From the NCBI RefSeq assembly GCF_001042525.2, contig NZ_CP011921.2, positions 1,674,001 through 1,738,000 on the forward strand: a stretch of DNA of 64,000 nucleotides, read 5' to 3'. Made by a program: the position numbers and the translations under genes. This DNA comes from Francisella orientalis FNO12 (GTDB lineage: Bacteria; Pseudomonadota; Gammaproteobacteria; Francisellales; Francisellaceae). Shown in pieces: positions 9,561-18,841 of the stretch. The notes under the pieces are model-generated. The model did not search any database. It worked only from the letters and a program-made list of their open reading frames with translations, and was not told the DNA's origin. Every line of letters begins with the position of its first letter. Position 1 is the stretch's first letter.

Positions 9561-10586
9561 ATCTTACTACTATATATTTAGCGGCTTCTTCTGGAGTTAT
9601 TGTTCATGCTTTAAGAAGATTTTCAATACTTTGCTCCATAGTAGCCATACCTTTTGCTATACCAGTCTGTAGTGCTGTATAGATTTGAGAAAGCTTGTTT
9701 TCTTTTATCATATTCCTTATACCTGTATTAGATATAAGAACTTCATACGCAGCTACACGACCTTCTCCTTTACGCTTAAGAAGACGCTAAGATATTACAA
9801 TCTGTAAAGATTCTGCTAACATATTACACACTAGTTCCTGCTCAGCTGGTGGAAATACCGATATATCCCTATCCACAGTTTTAATCGCTGACATAGTATG
9901 CAATGCTCCTAATACTAGGTGACCTGTTTCAGCTGCCTCAAGAGCCAAACGTATTGTCTCTAAATCACGCATCTCTCCAACTAGGATACAATCTGGATCC
10001 TCCCTTAGTGCTGATTTTAAAGCAGCATTGAAGCTTTTAGTACCTTTTTAAACCTCACGCTGTTTGACTAAAGATCTTTGACTTGTATGCACAAATTCAA
10101 CAGGGTCTTCAATAGTCAAAATATGAGAATCCTCTTTGTGGTTAATTTCGTTGACTAAAGCTGCTAAGGTACTACTTTTACCCGAACCTGTAGGCCCTGT
10201 GACAAAAATCAGTCCTCCTTGTTTAGCTTGGACATCCTTAAGAATCCATGGAGCTCAAAATTGATCTAGAGTAGGAATCGTATTTTCTAAACGACGAAAT
10301 ACCGCACCATAGCCACGATTATGAAAAAAAGCGTTAACCCTAAATCTTGCATCATTATCTTTATCATCGATCGAAAAATCACATTCATAAGTTTCTATAA
10401 GCTCATCTTTTTGATCATCTATCATAATCTCCAAGAGCACTTGTGAAATCATCTTATCATTTAATACAGGAGATGTTTCGATATCAATCAGGTCGCCATC
10501 GATTCTATATTTGGCTTTACACCCAGATGATAGATGCAAATCTGATGCTTTTTTTGCACACAAAGAGTTAGTAGTTTTCTTATCAT
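9559..10586 (-). pseudogene. pilT: pilT, type IV pilus retraction ATPase, multiply interrupted
   Basis: The PilT frame is recognisable along its whole length: ASDLHLSSG near the start, RFRVNAFFHNRGYGAVFR, Walker A GPTGSGKSSTL, the Asp box with HILTIEDPVEFVH, Walker B-like REDPDCILVGEMRD, and the His box GHLVLGALHT. It is broken by TGA after TLDQF, TAA after VKQREV, TAG after LQIVIS (where the family has Gln) and TGA in NLLKA*TITPEE. The ATG at 10586 is also out of frame with the PilT body, because the 7-A tract near 10550-10556 leaves a one-base shift. Only a TTG at 10563 is in frame. A functional retraction motor is unlikely. Confidence 0.9.
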
Positions 10587-10674
10587 ATATAAAAACAAAA
10601 TTAATAGTTATAATGAAACTTTATCACTATTAAAGAATAAAAAAATAGAGAACTAAATAATTTTCAGAGATTAA

Positions 10675-13479
10675 TTATTTGAATAGTTTTTTAAAGAAAT
10701 TAGCCATCTTTGAAAATGGGCAAGAAGACTCTGATGCATCTCCAGAACAGCTATTACTATCAGTATTTATTGAACTAGATTTTTTTTTTTGATTCATGAT
10801 ATCTTTAAGAACCGTTTGTAAAATACCACCATTCTTCAAGTAATCAACATCGACATCTGCATCTAGACGAGCTAATGCTTCAAATGTTGTAGTATGTGCA
10901 GTTTTTGGATGTACAGCTTCTACAACTACTCTCTGGCGAGGCTGAATATTGTTTAAATTCTTGATATTAAACATTTCTGAACCATCTAAATCTAGAGTCT
11001 TAGCATTTTGACCATCGACGTATTCAAGAGGTAATACACCCATACCTACAAGGTTAGATCTATGAATTCTTTCATAGCTCTCAGCTATAACAGCCTTAAC
11101 ACCTAGTAAGAATGTACCTTTAGCAGCCCAGTCACGTGATGAGCCAGTACCATACTCTTTACCAGCCAAGATTACTAAAGGAATATCTTTTTCCTTATAT
11201 TTCATAGCTGCATTAAAAACATACTGTTGTGAACTATCAAGATGATACTTAGTATATCCGCCTTCAACATTATCTAAAAGTAAGTTACGGATACGGATAT
11301 TAGCAAATGTACCTCTCATCATAACTTCATGGTTACCACGACGAGAACCATAAGAGTTGAAATCTTTTTTCTCAACACCATGAGATTTTAGATATTGCCC
11401 AGCAGGATACTCTTCTGGAATTGCACCAGCAGGTGAGATATGGTCTGTAGTTACAGAATCACCTAACATAAGTAGAGTTCTAGCTCCTTTGATATCTAAA
11501 TCATCTTTGCCTTCCGCAAACTTCTCAAAGAAGTTTGGACATTGGATATAAGTAGAAGAACTATCAAACTCATAAAGCTTACCTTCAGGAGCATCAAGTT
11601 TTTGCCAATCTTCTGTTCCATCAAGTACAGTAGCATAAGCTTTTTCAAACATTGCTGAGTTGATTACATCAGACTGAATTGCAGCAATCTCTTCTGTAGT
11701 TGGCCAAATATCTGCTAAGTAAACACTATTACCTTCAGCATCTATCCCAATAGCATCTTCAACTGGATCAAAGTCAACTGTACCAGCTAAAGCATAAGCA
11801 ACAACATGAATAGGAGAAGCTAAATAGTTCGCTTTAACATGAGGATTGATACGACCTTCAAAGTTACGGTTACCAGAACTTACAGAAGCTACTACAAGAT
11901 CAGCTTCATTAATAGCTTCTACTACAGGCTCATCTAGAGGACCAGAGTTACCAATACAAGTAGTACAACCATACCCAACAAGGTTAAATCCTAAATTCTC
12001 AAGCTCTGGCAATAGATTTCCCTTTTCAAGATATTGAGTAACAACCTGAGATCCTGGAGCTAATGATGTTTTAACAAAAGGTTTAACTTTCAGACCTTTC
12101 TCATTTGCTTTCTTAGCCAGTAATCCAGCACCTAACAATAATGAAGGGTTAGATGTATTTGTACATGAAGTAATTGCCGCAATAGCAAGTGAGCCATGAG
12201 TGATTTTCTCACCAAGACCTTTTACTTCAGCTGACTTTTGTAATTGCTCATCAGTTAAACCAAAACCATGTAAACCTTGCTCATGAACTAAAGCTTCTTT
12301 GAATGCCTTTTTCATATCATAGAAAGCAACTCTATCTTGTGGACGCTTAGGACCAGCAAGGTTAGATTCAACTTCTGATAAATTAATTTCTACAATACTA
12401 GAGTATTCAGGTTCTTCTGCCGGATTTTCTCTAAATAATAATTGCTCTTTATACATATCACGCGCAACATCAACAAGTTCGCTACGATTTGTATTGTTAA
12501 AGAAGTCTAACGTGACTTCATCAACAGGGAAGAAACCAATAGTAGCACCATACTCTGGAGCCATGTTTGCGATAGTCGCTCTATCTGGTAGAGATAAACT
12601 CTCTAAGCCTTCACCATAATACTCAACGAATTTACCAACAACACCGTGCTTTCTAAGTACTTCAGTAATATCAAGTACTAAATCTGTTGCTGTAACACCA
12701 GTCTTTAGTTTACCAGTAAGCTTAACACCTACTACATCAGGTAGAACCATGTAATATGGTTGGCCAAGCATAACAGCTTCAGCTTCAATACCACCTACAC
12801 CCCAACCTACTACACCAACACCATTGATCATAGTAGTATGTGAATCTGTACCCACTAATGTATCCGGATAAATAACATCTTCACCATCAACATTCTTAAC
12901 CAATGCACCCTTTGCAAGATACTCAAGGTTTACTTGGTGAATAATACCCATTCCAGGCGGTACAACTATGAAATCATCAAATGCTTTCTGAGCCCATTTA
13001 AGTAAACTATATCTTTCACCATTTCTTTCAAATTCTTTAGCAACGTTTTGCGCTAAAGCCGTTTTTGTTCCATAGTAATCAACTTGTACAGAGTGGTCAA
13101 TTACCATAGCTGTATCTACAAGAGGATTAATCTTATCAGCATCGCCACCAGCATCTTTGATAGCCTTTCTCATCGCTGCCAAATCAACTACAGCTGGTAC
13201 ACCTGTGAAGTCTTGCATCACTACTCTAGCTGGCATATGTGGAATTTCAGGTCTTGAGCTAGCTTTAGCGTCCCAATCTAAAACCTTATGCATATCATCT
13301 TCTTTTACTTTATATCCATCTATATTTCTTAGTTGGTTTTCAAGTAATACTCTGATAGAATAAGGAAGACGAGTTACATCTTTACCAAGCTCTTGAGAAA
13401 GTTTCTTTAAGCTATATAGAGAGTATTTCTTTCCTTTTTCCTCTATCTGTAGCTTAGTGATATTTTTAATATCAGACAT
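10675..13479 (-). CDS. acnA: Aconitate hydratase A
   Basis: A 934-residue aconitase of the AcnA/IRP type that interconverts citrate and isocitrate in the TCA cycle. The [4Fe-4S] cysteines are visible in ITSCTNTSNPS (about residue 439) and YGCTTCIGNSG (about 505 and 508), with DSHTTMINGVGVVGWGVGG upstream and the C-terminal swivel domain with GSSRDWAAKG. The ribosome site CGGAGG precedes the ATG. The enzyme core matches normal length, but about 35 extra residues follow. They are encoded after an 11-A tract (10780-10790) and form a Ser/Cys-rich stretch and a basic amphipathic end, FFKKLFK. It is a stand-alone gene separated from the sdh-suc cluster. Confidence 0.97.
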   Translation of the reverse strand: MSDIKNITKLQIEEKGKKYSLYSLKKLSQELGKDVTRLPYSIRVLLENQLRNIDGYKVKEDDMHKVLDWDAKASSRPEIPHMPARVVMQDFTGVPAVVDLAAMRKAIKDAGGDADKINPLVDTAMVIDHSVQVDYYGTKTALAQNVAKEFERNGERYSLLKWAQKAFDDFIVVPPGMGIIHQVNLEYLAKGALVKNVDGEDVIYPDTLVGTDSHTTMINGVGVVGWGVGGIEAEAVMLGQPYYMVLPDVVGVKLTGKLKTGVTATDLVLDITEVLRKHGVVGKFVEYYGEGLESLSLPDRATIANMAPEYGATIGFFPVDEVTLDFFNNTNRSELVDVARDMYKEQLLFRENPAEEPEYSSIVEINLSEVESNLAGPKRPQDRVAFYDMKKAFKEALVHEQGLHGFGLTDEQLQKSAEVKGLGEKITHGSLAIAAITSCTNTSNPSLLLGAGLLAKKANEKGLKVKPFVKTSLAPGSQVVTQYLEKGNLLPELENLGFNLVGYGCTTCIGNSGPLDEPVVEAINEADLVVASVSSGNRNFEGRINPHVKANYLASPIHVVAYALAGTVDFDPVEDAIGIDAEGNSVYLADIWPTTEEIAAIQSDVINSAMFEKAYATVLDGTEDWQKLDAPEGKLYEFDSSSTYIQCPNFFEKFAEGKDDLDIKGARTLLMLGDSVTTDHISPAGAIPEEYPAGQYLKSHGVEKKDFNSYGSRRGNHEVMMRGTFANIRIRNLLLDNVEGGYTKYHLDSSQQYVFNAAMKYKEKDIPLVILAGKEYGTGSSRDWAAKGTFLLGVKAVIAESYERIHRSNLVGMGVLPLEYVDGQNAKTLDLDGSEMFNIKNLNNIQPRQRVVVEAVHPKTAHTTTFEALARLDADVDVDYLKNGGILQTVLKDIMNQKKKSSSINTDSNSCSGDASESSCPFSKMANFFKKLFK

Positions 13480-13583
13480 GCTTTAACCTCCGTAGATACT
13501 AATTAATTTTTGCATAACACGCGCATATTTTAACCTGTTAATGAGTATTTGTATATAAAATATAATCTTTCAGCTATTTTGCA

Positions 13584-14462
13584 TCACTTTAATAATGAAA
13601 TATCAAGCTTACCTTTTTTGAAAGGTGGGCACCACAAATAGCTCGTATCAATAATCTTAGAAAATTTAAAGACTCCGTCAACAATACCATCACTACCACC
13701 GAGCATATTACCCATCTGTAAATTAAATGATCTAAATGATAATGCAAACGCAGAGAACATAAACCCTCCATTTAGATTATTATCTGACCAAGGCATTGAT
13801 CTTCTTAGCAATTCTGCTTCCGGATCAAAGTTTTCTTTGGCAGATCTCTTAACATGAGCGAAGTCTTTCAAATCCTTAAATTGATGAGAATCATCTAGAG
13901 ACCTACCTATACACTCTTCTTTAGCTGATTGACTTGCATTATTTAACCAATCAAAGTCATGTAACCATTGTTGAAGAACCCAAAAACTCGACCCTTCTAA
14001 CTTACCTTCTGGTATTATTGATGATGGAACAATCTCTCCACCCTTAGGATTCTCAATACCATCTTCAAATCCTGATAAATCATACTTGCCATGATAGGTA
14101 TAGCTAGACACTATTTTTTCTACAGTAAAGAAATCTTGCAATGCTTTTCTGATGTTTAGTGCATTATGAAATAGCTCTCCTCGATCATCTCCTCTTAGCC
14201 AAAGTACCAAGTCATAACCATCATTATCTGGCATTTTTTCATTATTAAATTTAGCTCTTTTGAAATTATCATCACTAGGAAGATCAAACATTTGCAAAAG
14301 ATCTTTACCAAATCCAGCAACTACACTCTTACTATCAACAAACTTTTGTAATACCTTTAATCCAAACTTAACATCATTCTCTTTATTGATACTAAACATC
14401 ATATATAAAGCAGATGATGGTAAGCCTTCAACAATTCCCAATTGATATTTAATTATTTCCAC
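13584..14462 (-). CDS. Dyp-type heme peroxidase
   Basis: A 292-residue dye-decolourising-type peroxidase. It carries the GxxDG signature within SGFEDGIENPKGGE, the proximal heme His in FAHVKRSA and the distal Arg region FALSFRSFN. I chose GTG 14462 because AAGGGA lies 6-8 bases upstream and the protein then begins VEIIKYQLGIVEG, the usual N-terminus. The longer reading to 14528 would nearly reach the divergent gtrA-like gene and lacks family support. No signal peptide or encapsulin neighbour is seen, so the protein is probably cytoplasmic. Its likely role is peroxide detoxification. Confidence 0.85.
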   Translation of the reverse strand: MEIIKYQLGIVEGLPSSALYMMFSINKENDVKFGLKVLQKFVDSKSVVAGFGKDLLQMFDLPSDDNFKRAKFNNEKMPDNDGYDLVLWLRGDDRGELFHNALNIRKALQDFFTVEKIVSSYTYHGKYDLSGFEDGIENPKGGEIVPSSIIPEGKLEGSSFWVLQQWLHDFDWLNNASQSAKEECIGRSLDDSHQFKDLKDFAHVKRSAKENFDPEAELLRRSMPWSDNNLNGGFMFSAFALSFRSFNLQMGNMLGGSDGIVDGVFKFSKIIDTSYLWCPPFKKGKLDISLLK

Positions 14463-14532
14463 TGAACTTTCCCTTATAAAATTCTCTTTAATAGTTATAA
14501 TATAAACAACTACTGTAAAACTCCACAAACTA

Positions 14533-14910
14533 ATGTTAAAAAAACAATTATCTTACTTTATTATTATAGGTATATTAGCCTCAATAACTAACTTCATTAT
14601 TGTATGGTTCTTGGTTGAACTTGATATTTTCAAGCCTATGGTAGCAAATTTTTTTGCATTTCTTATTGCTTTTAATGTCAGCTATTTTGGACATAGATTT
14701 TTGACATTCTCAACAACAACTCAATCACATAAAAAGGCTGCCACACAATTTTTCATTAATGTCATGATAGGTTTAGCTCTTAATGAAAGCATATATTATG
14801 TATTGCTTCATCTTTTACATATACAATATTTACTTGCACTATTTATAACAATGGGATTAGTTGCTGTATATACTTTTGTTGTTAGTAAATTTCTCATCTT
14901 TAAGGCATAA
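14533..14910 (+). CDS. GtrA-like small membrane protein
   Basis: A 125-residue protein with four transmembrane helices in the GtrA layout. It has ILASITNFIIVWFLVE at the start, AFNVSYFGHRFLTF in the middle, where the family's FxxxRxxxF motif lies, and VAVYTFVVSKFLIF at the C-terminus. GtrA family members are thought to flip polyprenyl-linked sugars across the inner membrane. No glycosyltransferase partner is nearby. It ends 1 base before the hemW start, so the two are probably co-transcribed. Confidence 0.8.
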   Translation: MLKKQLSYFIIIGILASITNFIIVWFLVELDIFKPMVANFFAFLIAFNVSYFGHRFLTFSTTTQSHKKAATQFFINVMIGLALNESIYYVLLHLLHIQYLLALFITMGLVAVYTFVVSKFLIFKA

Positions 14911-14911
14911 G

Positions 14912-16054
14912 ATGTTTAATATAAACAAACAAATAGGAATATATATACACTTTCCTTGGTGTGTACGTAAATGCCCTTACTGTGATTTCAACTCACATGC
15001 AATCAAAGATGATACATACCTCTCACAAGATTATTACAAAAAACTAATTGCCGACTTTGATACTCATCTAAAAAATCTACAAGATAGAGAAGTTATAAGT
15101 ATTTTTATAGGGGGCGGTACACCTTCTCTTTTTAAGGCAGACTATCTCGGTAAAGTTCTACAACATATAAAAAATAATGCAAAGATTAATCCTAACTGCG
15201 AAATAACTCTAGAAATGAATCCAGGCACTGTCGAACGTGGTTCTATCTCAGACTATGCAAATATTGGTATAAACCGTATCTCAGTTGGTGTACAAAGCTT
15301 CCAAAATGAAAAGCTAAAGTTACTAGGTAGAATTCATAATTGTGACAATGTTTATACAACCATCGAAGAAATTAAGAATTCAACCATTTCTAATTTTAAT
15401 ATTGATATCATGCATAGTCTCCCTAATCAGAGCTTTAAAGATGGAGTTTTTGATATTTCTCAAGCAATCGCAATGAAGCCAACACATATATCTTGGTACC
15501 AACTAACTATAGAACCAAATACTCTTTTTGCAGTAAAGCCTCCAAAACTACCAGACGAAGAAACTCTAGAAAGAATTGAAATAACTGGTAAAAAACTACT
15601 CCAAGAAGCTGGATACTATCAATATGAGATATCAGCTTATGCAAAAAATAATTTAAGATCAGTTCATAACTCAAACTATTGGAATTTCGGTGACTATATA
15701 GGTATTGGTGCTGGAGCTCATAGCAAGATTACAAATCTTCAAACCAAAGAGATCAAAAGAACTTGGAAACACAAACATCCCAAAATATATTCACAGGAAG
15801 ATAACTTTATAAAAGATTCAAATGTTGTCAGTCAGGATGATTTAGTCTATGAGTTTATGCTCAACACCCTTCGCTTACGACATGGTTTCAGCTTTGATCT
15901 ATTTGAAAGGCAAACTTTTTTACCAAGGAGTATTATACAAAATAATTTACAAACGGCTATAGACAGAGGTTTACTAAAAGTAAACAAAGATAACGTCAAG
16001 CCTACATATAAGGGCTACTTATTCTTAAATGACTGTATAAATATATTTATTTAA
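14912..16054 (+). CDS. hemW: HemW-type radical SAM heme chaperone
   Basis: A 380-residue radical SAM protein. The cluster motif CVRKCPYCDF lies near residues 17-26 and is followed by the GGGTPSLF SAM-binding Gly-rich motif. HSLPNQSF and the C-terminal HemN-C domain follow. The length and the IGIYIHFPWC N-terminus match HemW rather than the longer oxygen-independent coproporphyrinogen oxidase HemN, which has a longer N-terminal region. HemW inserts heme into respiratory enzymes. I start at ATG 14912, 1 base after gtrA; the longer frame beginning at 14861 overlaps gtrA. It is convergent with the PepSY gene by a 4-base overlap. Confidence 0.88.
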   Translation: MFNINKQIGIYIHFPWCVRKCPYCDFNSHAIKDDTYLSQDYYKKLIADFDTHLKNLQDREVISIFIGGGTPSLFKADYLGKVLQHIKNNAKINPNCEITLEMNPGTVERGSISDYANIGINRISVGVQSFQNEKLKLLGRIHNCDNVYTTIEEIKNSTISNFNIDIMHSLPNQSFKDGVFDISQAIAMKPTHISWYQLTIEPNTLFAVKPPKLPDEETLERIEITGKKLLQEAGYYQYEISAYAKNNLRSVHNSNYWNFGDYIGIGAGAHSKITNLQTKEIKRTWKHKHPKIYSQEDNFIKDSNVVSQDDLVYEFMLNTLRLRHGFSFDLFERQTFLPRSIIQNNLQTAIDRGLLKVNKDNVKPTYKGYLFLNDCINIFI

Positions 16055-16500
16055 TCATCATATTCAATTTGAAATATCTTACCACTAATAGCATCAACAT
16101 ATACTTTAACCTCTTTATTAGCAGTATCTACACATTCAACCTCATAAACATCACTTTTGTCTTCAACGCTTATAATAGTTTTACATCTATCACTAGGTAC
16201 TGCAGCTATAGCATCACTCATGTTGATTTGCGTTGAGCCTTTTTTTGGCAAAGGAACTTTACCTGTATTCGGATCTATATACAGATACTCTTCTTTGCCG
16301 ACATCATTAATTACTTTTGCCTTATATACTCCATCATCAAACTCGATTTTATTGATACTTGGGTAGCCTTGAGAGTATATATTTGCAACAACCTTACTAA
16401 TGGGAACTGCTGTTGATGATGGAGTATCATCTGCGTACATAACTGACATAGATATCGCCGTCAATAAAATCATCCTAGAAATTATTAGAATCTTTCTCAT
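16051..16500 (-). CDS. Secreted PepSY-like domain protein
   Basis: A 149-residue protein with an N-terminal signal peptide (MRKILIISRMILLTAISMS) and likely cleavage after VMYA. The mature part has two similar modules of about 55 residues. Each follows a strand pattern ending in YLYIDPNTGKVP or VKVYVDAISGKIF, typical of PepSY/YpeB-like periplasmic domains. Cys in DRCK and VECV could form a disulfide. Function unknown; family members are often protease inhibitors or modulators. It stands alone and is convergent with hemW. Confidence 0.7.
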   Translation of the reverse strand: MRKILIISRMILLTAISMSVMYADDTPSSTAVPISKVVANIYSQGYPSINKIEFDDGVYKAKVINDVGKEEYLYIDPNTGKVPLPKKGSTQINMSDAIAAVPSDRCKTIISVEDKSDVYEVECVDTANKEVKVYVDAISGKIFQIEYDD

Positions 16501-16576
16501 TTTTAACCTATTTTTTCAAAGATGATTTTAAGTTACCATTATGAATTTATAATATCAATAATATATAGACCAATAG

Positions 16577-17580
16577 CTATTGACCAAGAACCGTACTAAC
16601 ATAATTTTTAGCATGTTTTCGAAGAAATTCTATTAACTTCGTTCTATTTCTAACATGCTTTGATACTATTACTGCTTGCTTATCATGAAATATTTCTGTT
16701 GTAATTCCATCTACAGCAACAATAGATGAATTTGATATCTGTGCATAATTATCTAACAAAACACCAACTCCCAACCCCTTCTCAATCAGAGAAACTTTAT
16801 GTAAGTCATCCTCAACGAGATACTTTATCTTTTTAATACTTTGACTTATATCCTTACCATCTACTGTAACATTTAAGCTAAAAGATGATTGATCTCTTCG
16901 CATAATAAAAGGAAGCTCAAAAACCCTTAGAGGATTGGCTTTCAAATCATACTTATCTAATAATTCTTGACTAACATACACTTTAGATGGTAAATTCACC
17001 GAATCTATAGTTGCACAAACCATCCAATGGTCTTGATCTATTTTCTCAAGATCTTTAGATGATATAAGAGCTATATCATAATTGTTTAATTGATAAATAT
17101 AGCTATTAGCTTGATACAATAAGTAACTATCAAAAGTAAAAGTATAATCATCCTTAGTATCTATTTCATGAATATTTGGTGAAATGTAATTGACAAATGT
17201 TCTAGTACTAAAAATACGTATATACTTTAACTTATCAACGCCTTTATATTTACTAGAAAGAATACTATTTTCTAAATCCATATATAATCTATGGCAAGAT
17301 GCATAGTATTTTTTACCATACTTCGTTATTTCTACTTATTACTACACGATAAATAATATTTTTTACCACAATCTGTTATATCTATTTTATTACGACTTGG
17401 ACGAGTTAGCTTAACTCCTAAATAACTTTCAAGAAGTTCTAATTTATTTCGAACTGTACTAATTTCAACAGAGTAGTAATTTTTTACTGCCGTGTACGAG
17501 CCTAATTCAACTAAAGATATGAAATATCTTGTACCTTCTATTACATTCTTATCAATAACTTTTCCAAAATTTTGGCTCAT
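16577..17580 (-). pseudogene. LysR-type transcriptional regulator broken by a short tandem duplication
   Basis: The N-terminal part (from ATG 17580) is a LysR winged helix: ISLVELGSYTAVKNYYSVEISTVRNKLELLESYLGVKLTR, then ITDCGKKYY. The frame ends at TAG within a second, diverged copy of the same segment (ITKYGKKYYASCHRLY) that reads in another frame. From there the effector domain of about 235 residues continues to 16577. Copies lie at 17342-17391 and 17289-17340. The rest has normal LysR effector-domain content. No divergent target gene is recognised, and the effector is unknown. Confidence 0.7.
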
Positions 17581-17652
17581 ACTAAAAAAACTAAAGAACA
17601 ATATGTATTTGTTATATTATCAGAAAATTATCTTTATAATAATTCTAGATTT

Positions 17653-17738
17653 TGGTGCACCAGGCGAGACTCGAACTCGCACGTCCTACGGACACCACCC
17701 CCTCAAGATGGCGTGTCTACCAATTCCACCACCGGTGC
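17653..17738 (-). tRNA. leuU: tRNA-Leu (anticodon GAG)
   Basis: The acceptor stem is GCACCGG paired with CTGGTGC, the discriminator is A and the 3' CCA is encoded. The anticodon stem CCATC/GGTGG holds a loop TTGAGGG, giving anticodon GAG. The T arm is GCGAGTTCGAGTCTCGC, and the long variable arm expected for class II tRNA-Leu is present. It lies 14 bases downstream of secG on the same strand and is probably processed from that transcript. The secG-leuU order is the same as in E. coli. Confidence 0.95.
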
Positions 17739-17751
17739 TAAATAGAGTACT

Positions 17752-18090
17752 TTATTTTTTCGTACTAGTAGAACTTTGATCAATCTCTTTTTGATATTGA
17801 TCATATTGACTAGCTATAGAGTTATCAGTACTAACTGAACTTATGCTAGCAGTTGTATTTTGACTTTTACCTAAATATCCTAAAGTAAGACAACATACAA
17901 AAAATACTGCCGTAAAGAATACCGTCATTTTAAATAAAAACGAAGCTGCTCCTTTACTACCAAAAACAGTATTAGAAGCACCTGCACCAAAAGAAACACC
18001 CATATTAGCGCCTTTACCTTGTTGTAGCAAAACTAGAGCTACAATAGCGATAGCTGCGATAATATCTATAGTTAAAATTATTCCGTACAT
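17752..18090 (-). CDS. secG: SecG, protein-export membrane subunit
   Basis: A 112-residue protein with two transmembrane helices (residues about 1-22 and 52-74), separated by the hallmark loop [25 protein letters not shown]. It is the accessory subunit of the SecYEG translocon. The tail is Ser/Thr/Gln-rich. The ATG lies inside the last codons of tpiA (13-base overlap), indicating translational coupling. It is followed by tRNA-Leu. Confidence 0.95.
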   Translation of the reverse strand: MYGIILTIDIIAAIAIVALVLLQQGKGANMGVSFGAGASNTVFGSKGAASFLFKMTVFFTAVFFVCCLTLGYLGKSQNTTASISSVSTDNSIASQYDQYQKEIDQSSTSTKK

Positions 18091-18839
18091 ATTTTATTTG
18101 CTTGATTTATTATTTCGTTAAACTCAGAAGCTTTCAAAGATGCTCCACCAATCAAGCCACCATCAACATCTGGTAAGCTTAATATATCTTTAGCATTTTC
18201 AGCTTTCAGGCTACCACCGTACACTATTTTCATATTTTTAGCAAGATTTTCATCAACTTTAGCTACAAGCGAACGAATAAATTGATGCGTTTCTTGTACT
18301 TGCTCCAAAGATGCTACCACTCCTGTACCTATAGCCCAAACAGGTTCGTAAGCTATTACAACCTTAGCAAGTTGCTCAATAGATAAATTTTCTAATATTG
18401 GACTTAATTGTATTGTTAGTACTTTTTCTAACCTTCCGCCTTGTCTATCTTCTAGCGACTCACCTATACATACAACTGGCACAACTGATGTATCTATAAT
18501 TTTATTAAGTTTTTTGAAAACATCTTGATCAGTTTCACCAAACAAAGATCTTCTCTCAGAATGGCCTATAAGTAGATAATTACAACCAACATCATGTAAC
18601 ATCTCTGCAGATAACTCTCCAGTATATGCACCATTATCATAAAAAGTAATATTTTGCAGACCTACTCCAATTTCTTTAGGAAGCTGCGCAAGCACCTCTT
18701 TAACATATACACTTGAAGGAAAAACAGCAACAACGACTTTTTCACTATTGTAATCAACTTCCGAAATACCCTTGCAAAGCTCTTTAATGCTTGCAGAGCT
18801 ACCATTCATTTTCCAATTTCCCATTATTAATTTTTGCAT
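18078..18839 (-). CDS. tpiA: Triosephosphate isomerase
   Basis: A 253-residue TIM barrel. The active-site residues are present: Lys in GNWKMN, His in IGHSERR, Glu in [11 protein letters not shown], and the phosphate-binding GG of LIGGASL. The length is normal. It interconverts dihydroxyacetone phosphate and glyceraldehyde 3-phosphate. The ATG follows the glmM stop by 2 bases and the 3' end overlaps secG by 13 bases, placing tpiA within the glmM-secG transcription unit. Confidence 0.97.
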   Translation of the reverse strand: MQKLIMGNWKMNGSSASIKELCKGISEVDYNSEKVVVAVFPSSVYVKEVLAQLPKEIGVGLQNITFYDNGAYTGELSAEMLHDVGCNYLLIGHSERRSLFGETDQDVFKKLNKIIDTSVVPVVCIGESLEDRQGGRLEKVLTIQLSPILENLSIEQLAKVVIAYEPVWAIGTGVVASLEQVQETHQFIRSLVAKVDENLAKNMKIVYGGSLKAENAKDILSLPDVDGGLIGGASLKASEFNEIINQANKICTE

Positions 18840-18841
18840 AT

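Noticed and set aside
13589-13771. Short open frame inside the Dyp peroxidase gene in another frame
   Set aside because: It overlaps the clear heme-peroxidase C-terminus and has no ribosome site or family similarity.
14463-14528. Longer N-terminus for the Dyp peroxidase
   Set aside because: The extra residues are not typical of the family, and the GTG at 14462 has a good ribosome site and the expected N-terminus.
17492-17779. Open frame on plus across the tRNA-Leu region
   Set aside because: It crosses the tRNA gene and the antisense of the LysR relic and secG. It is a shadow.
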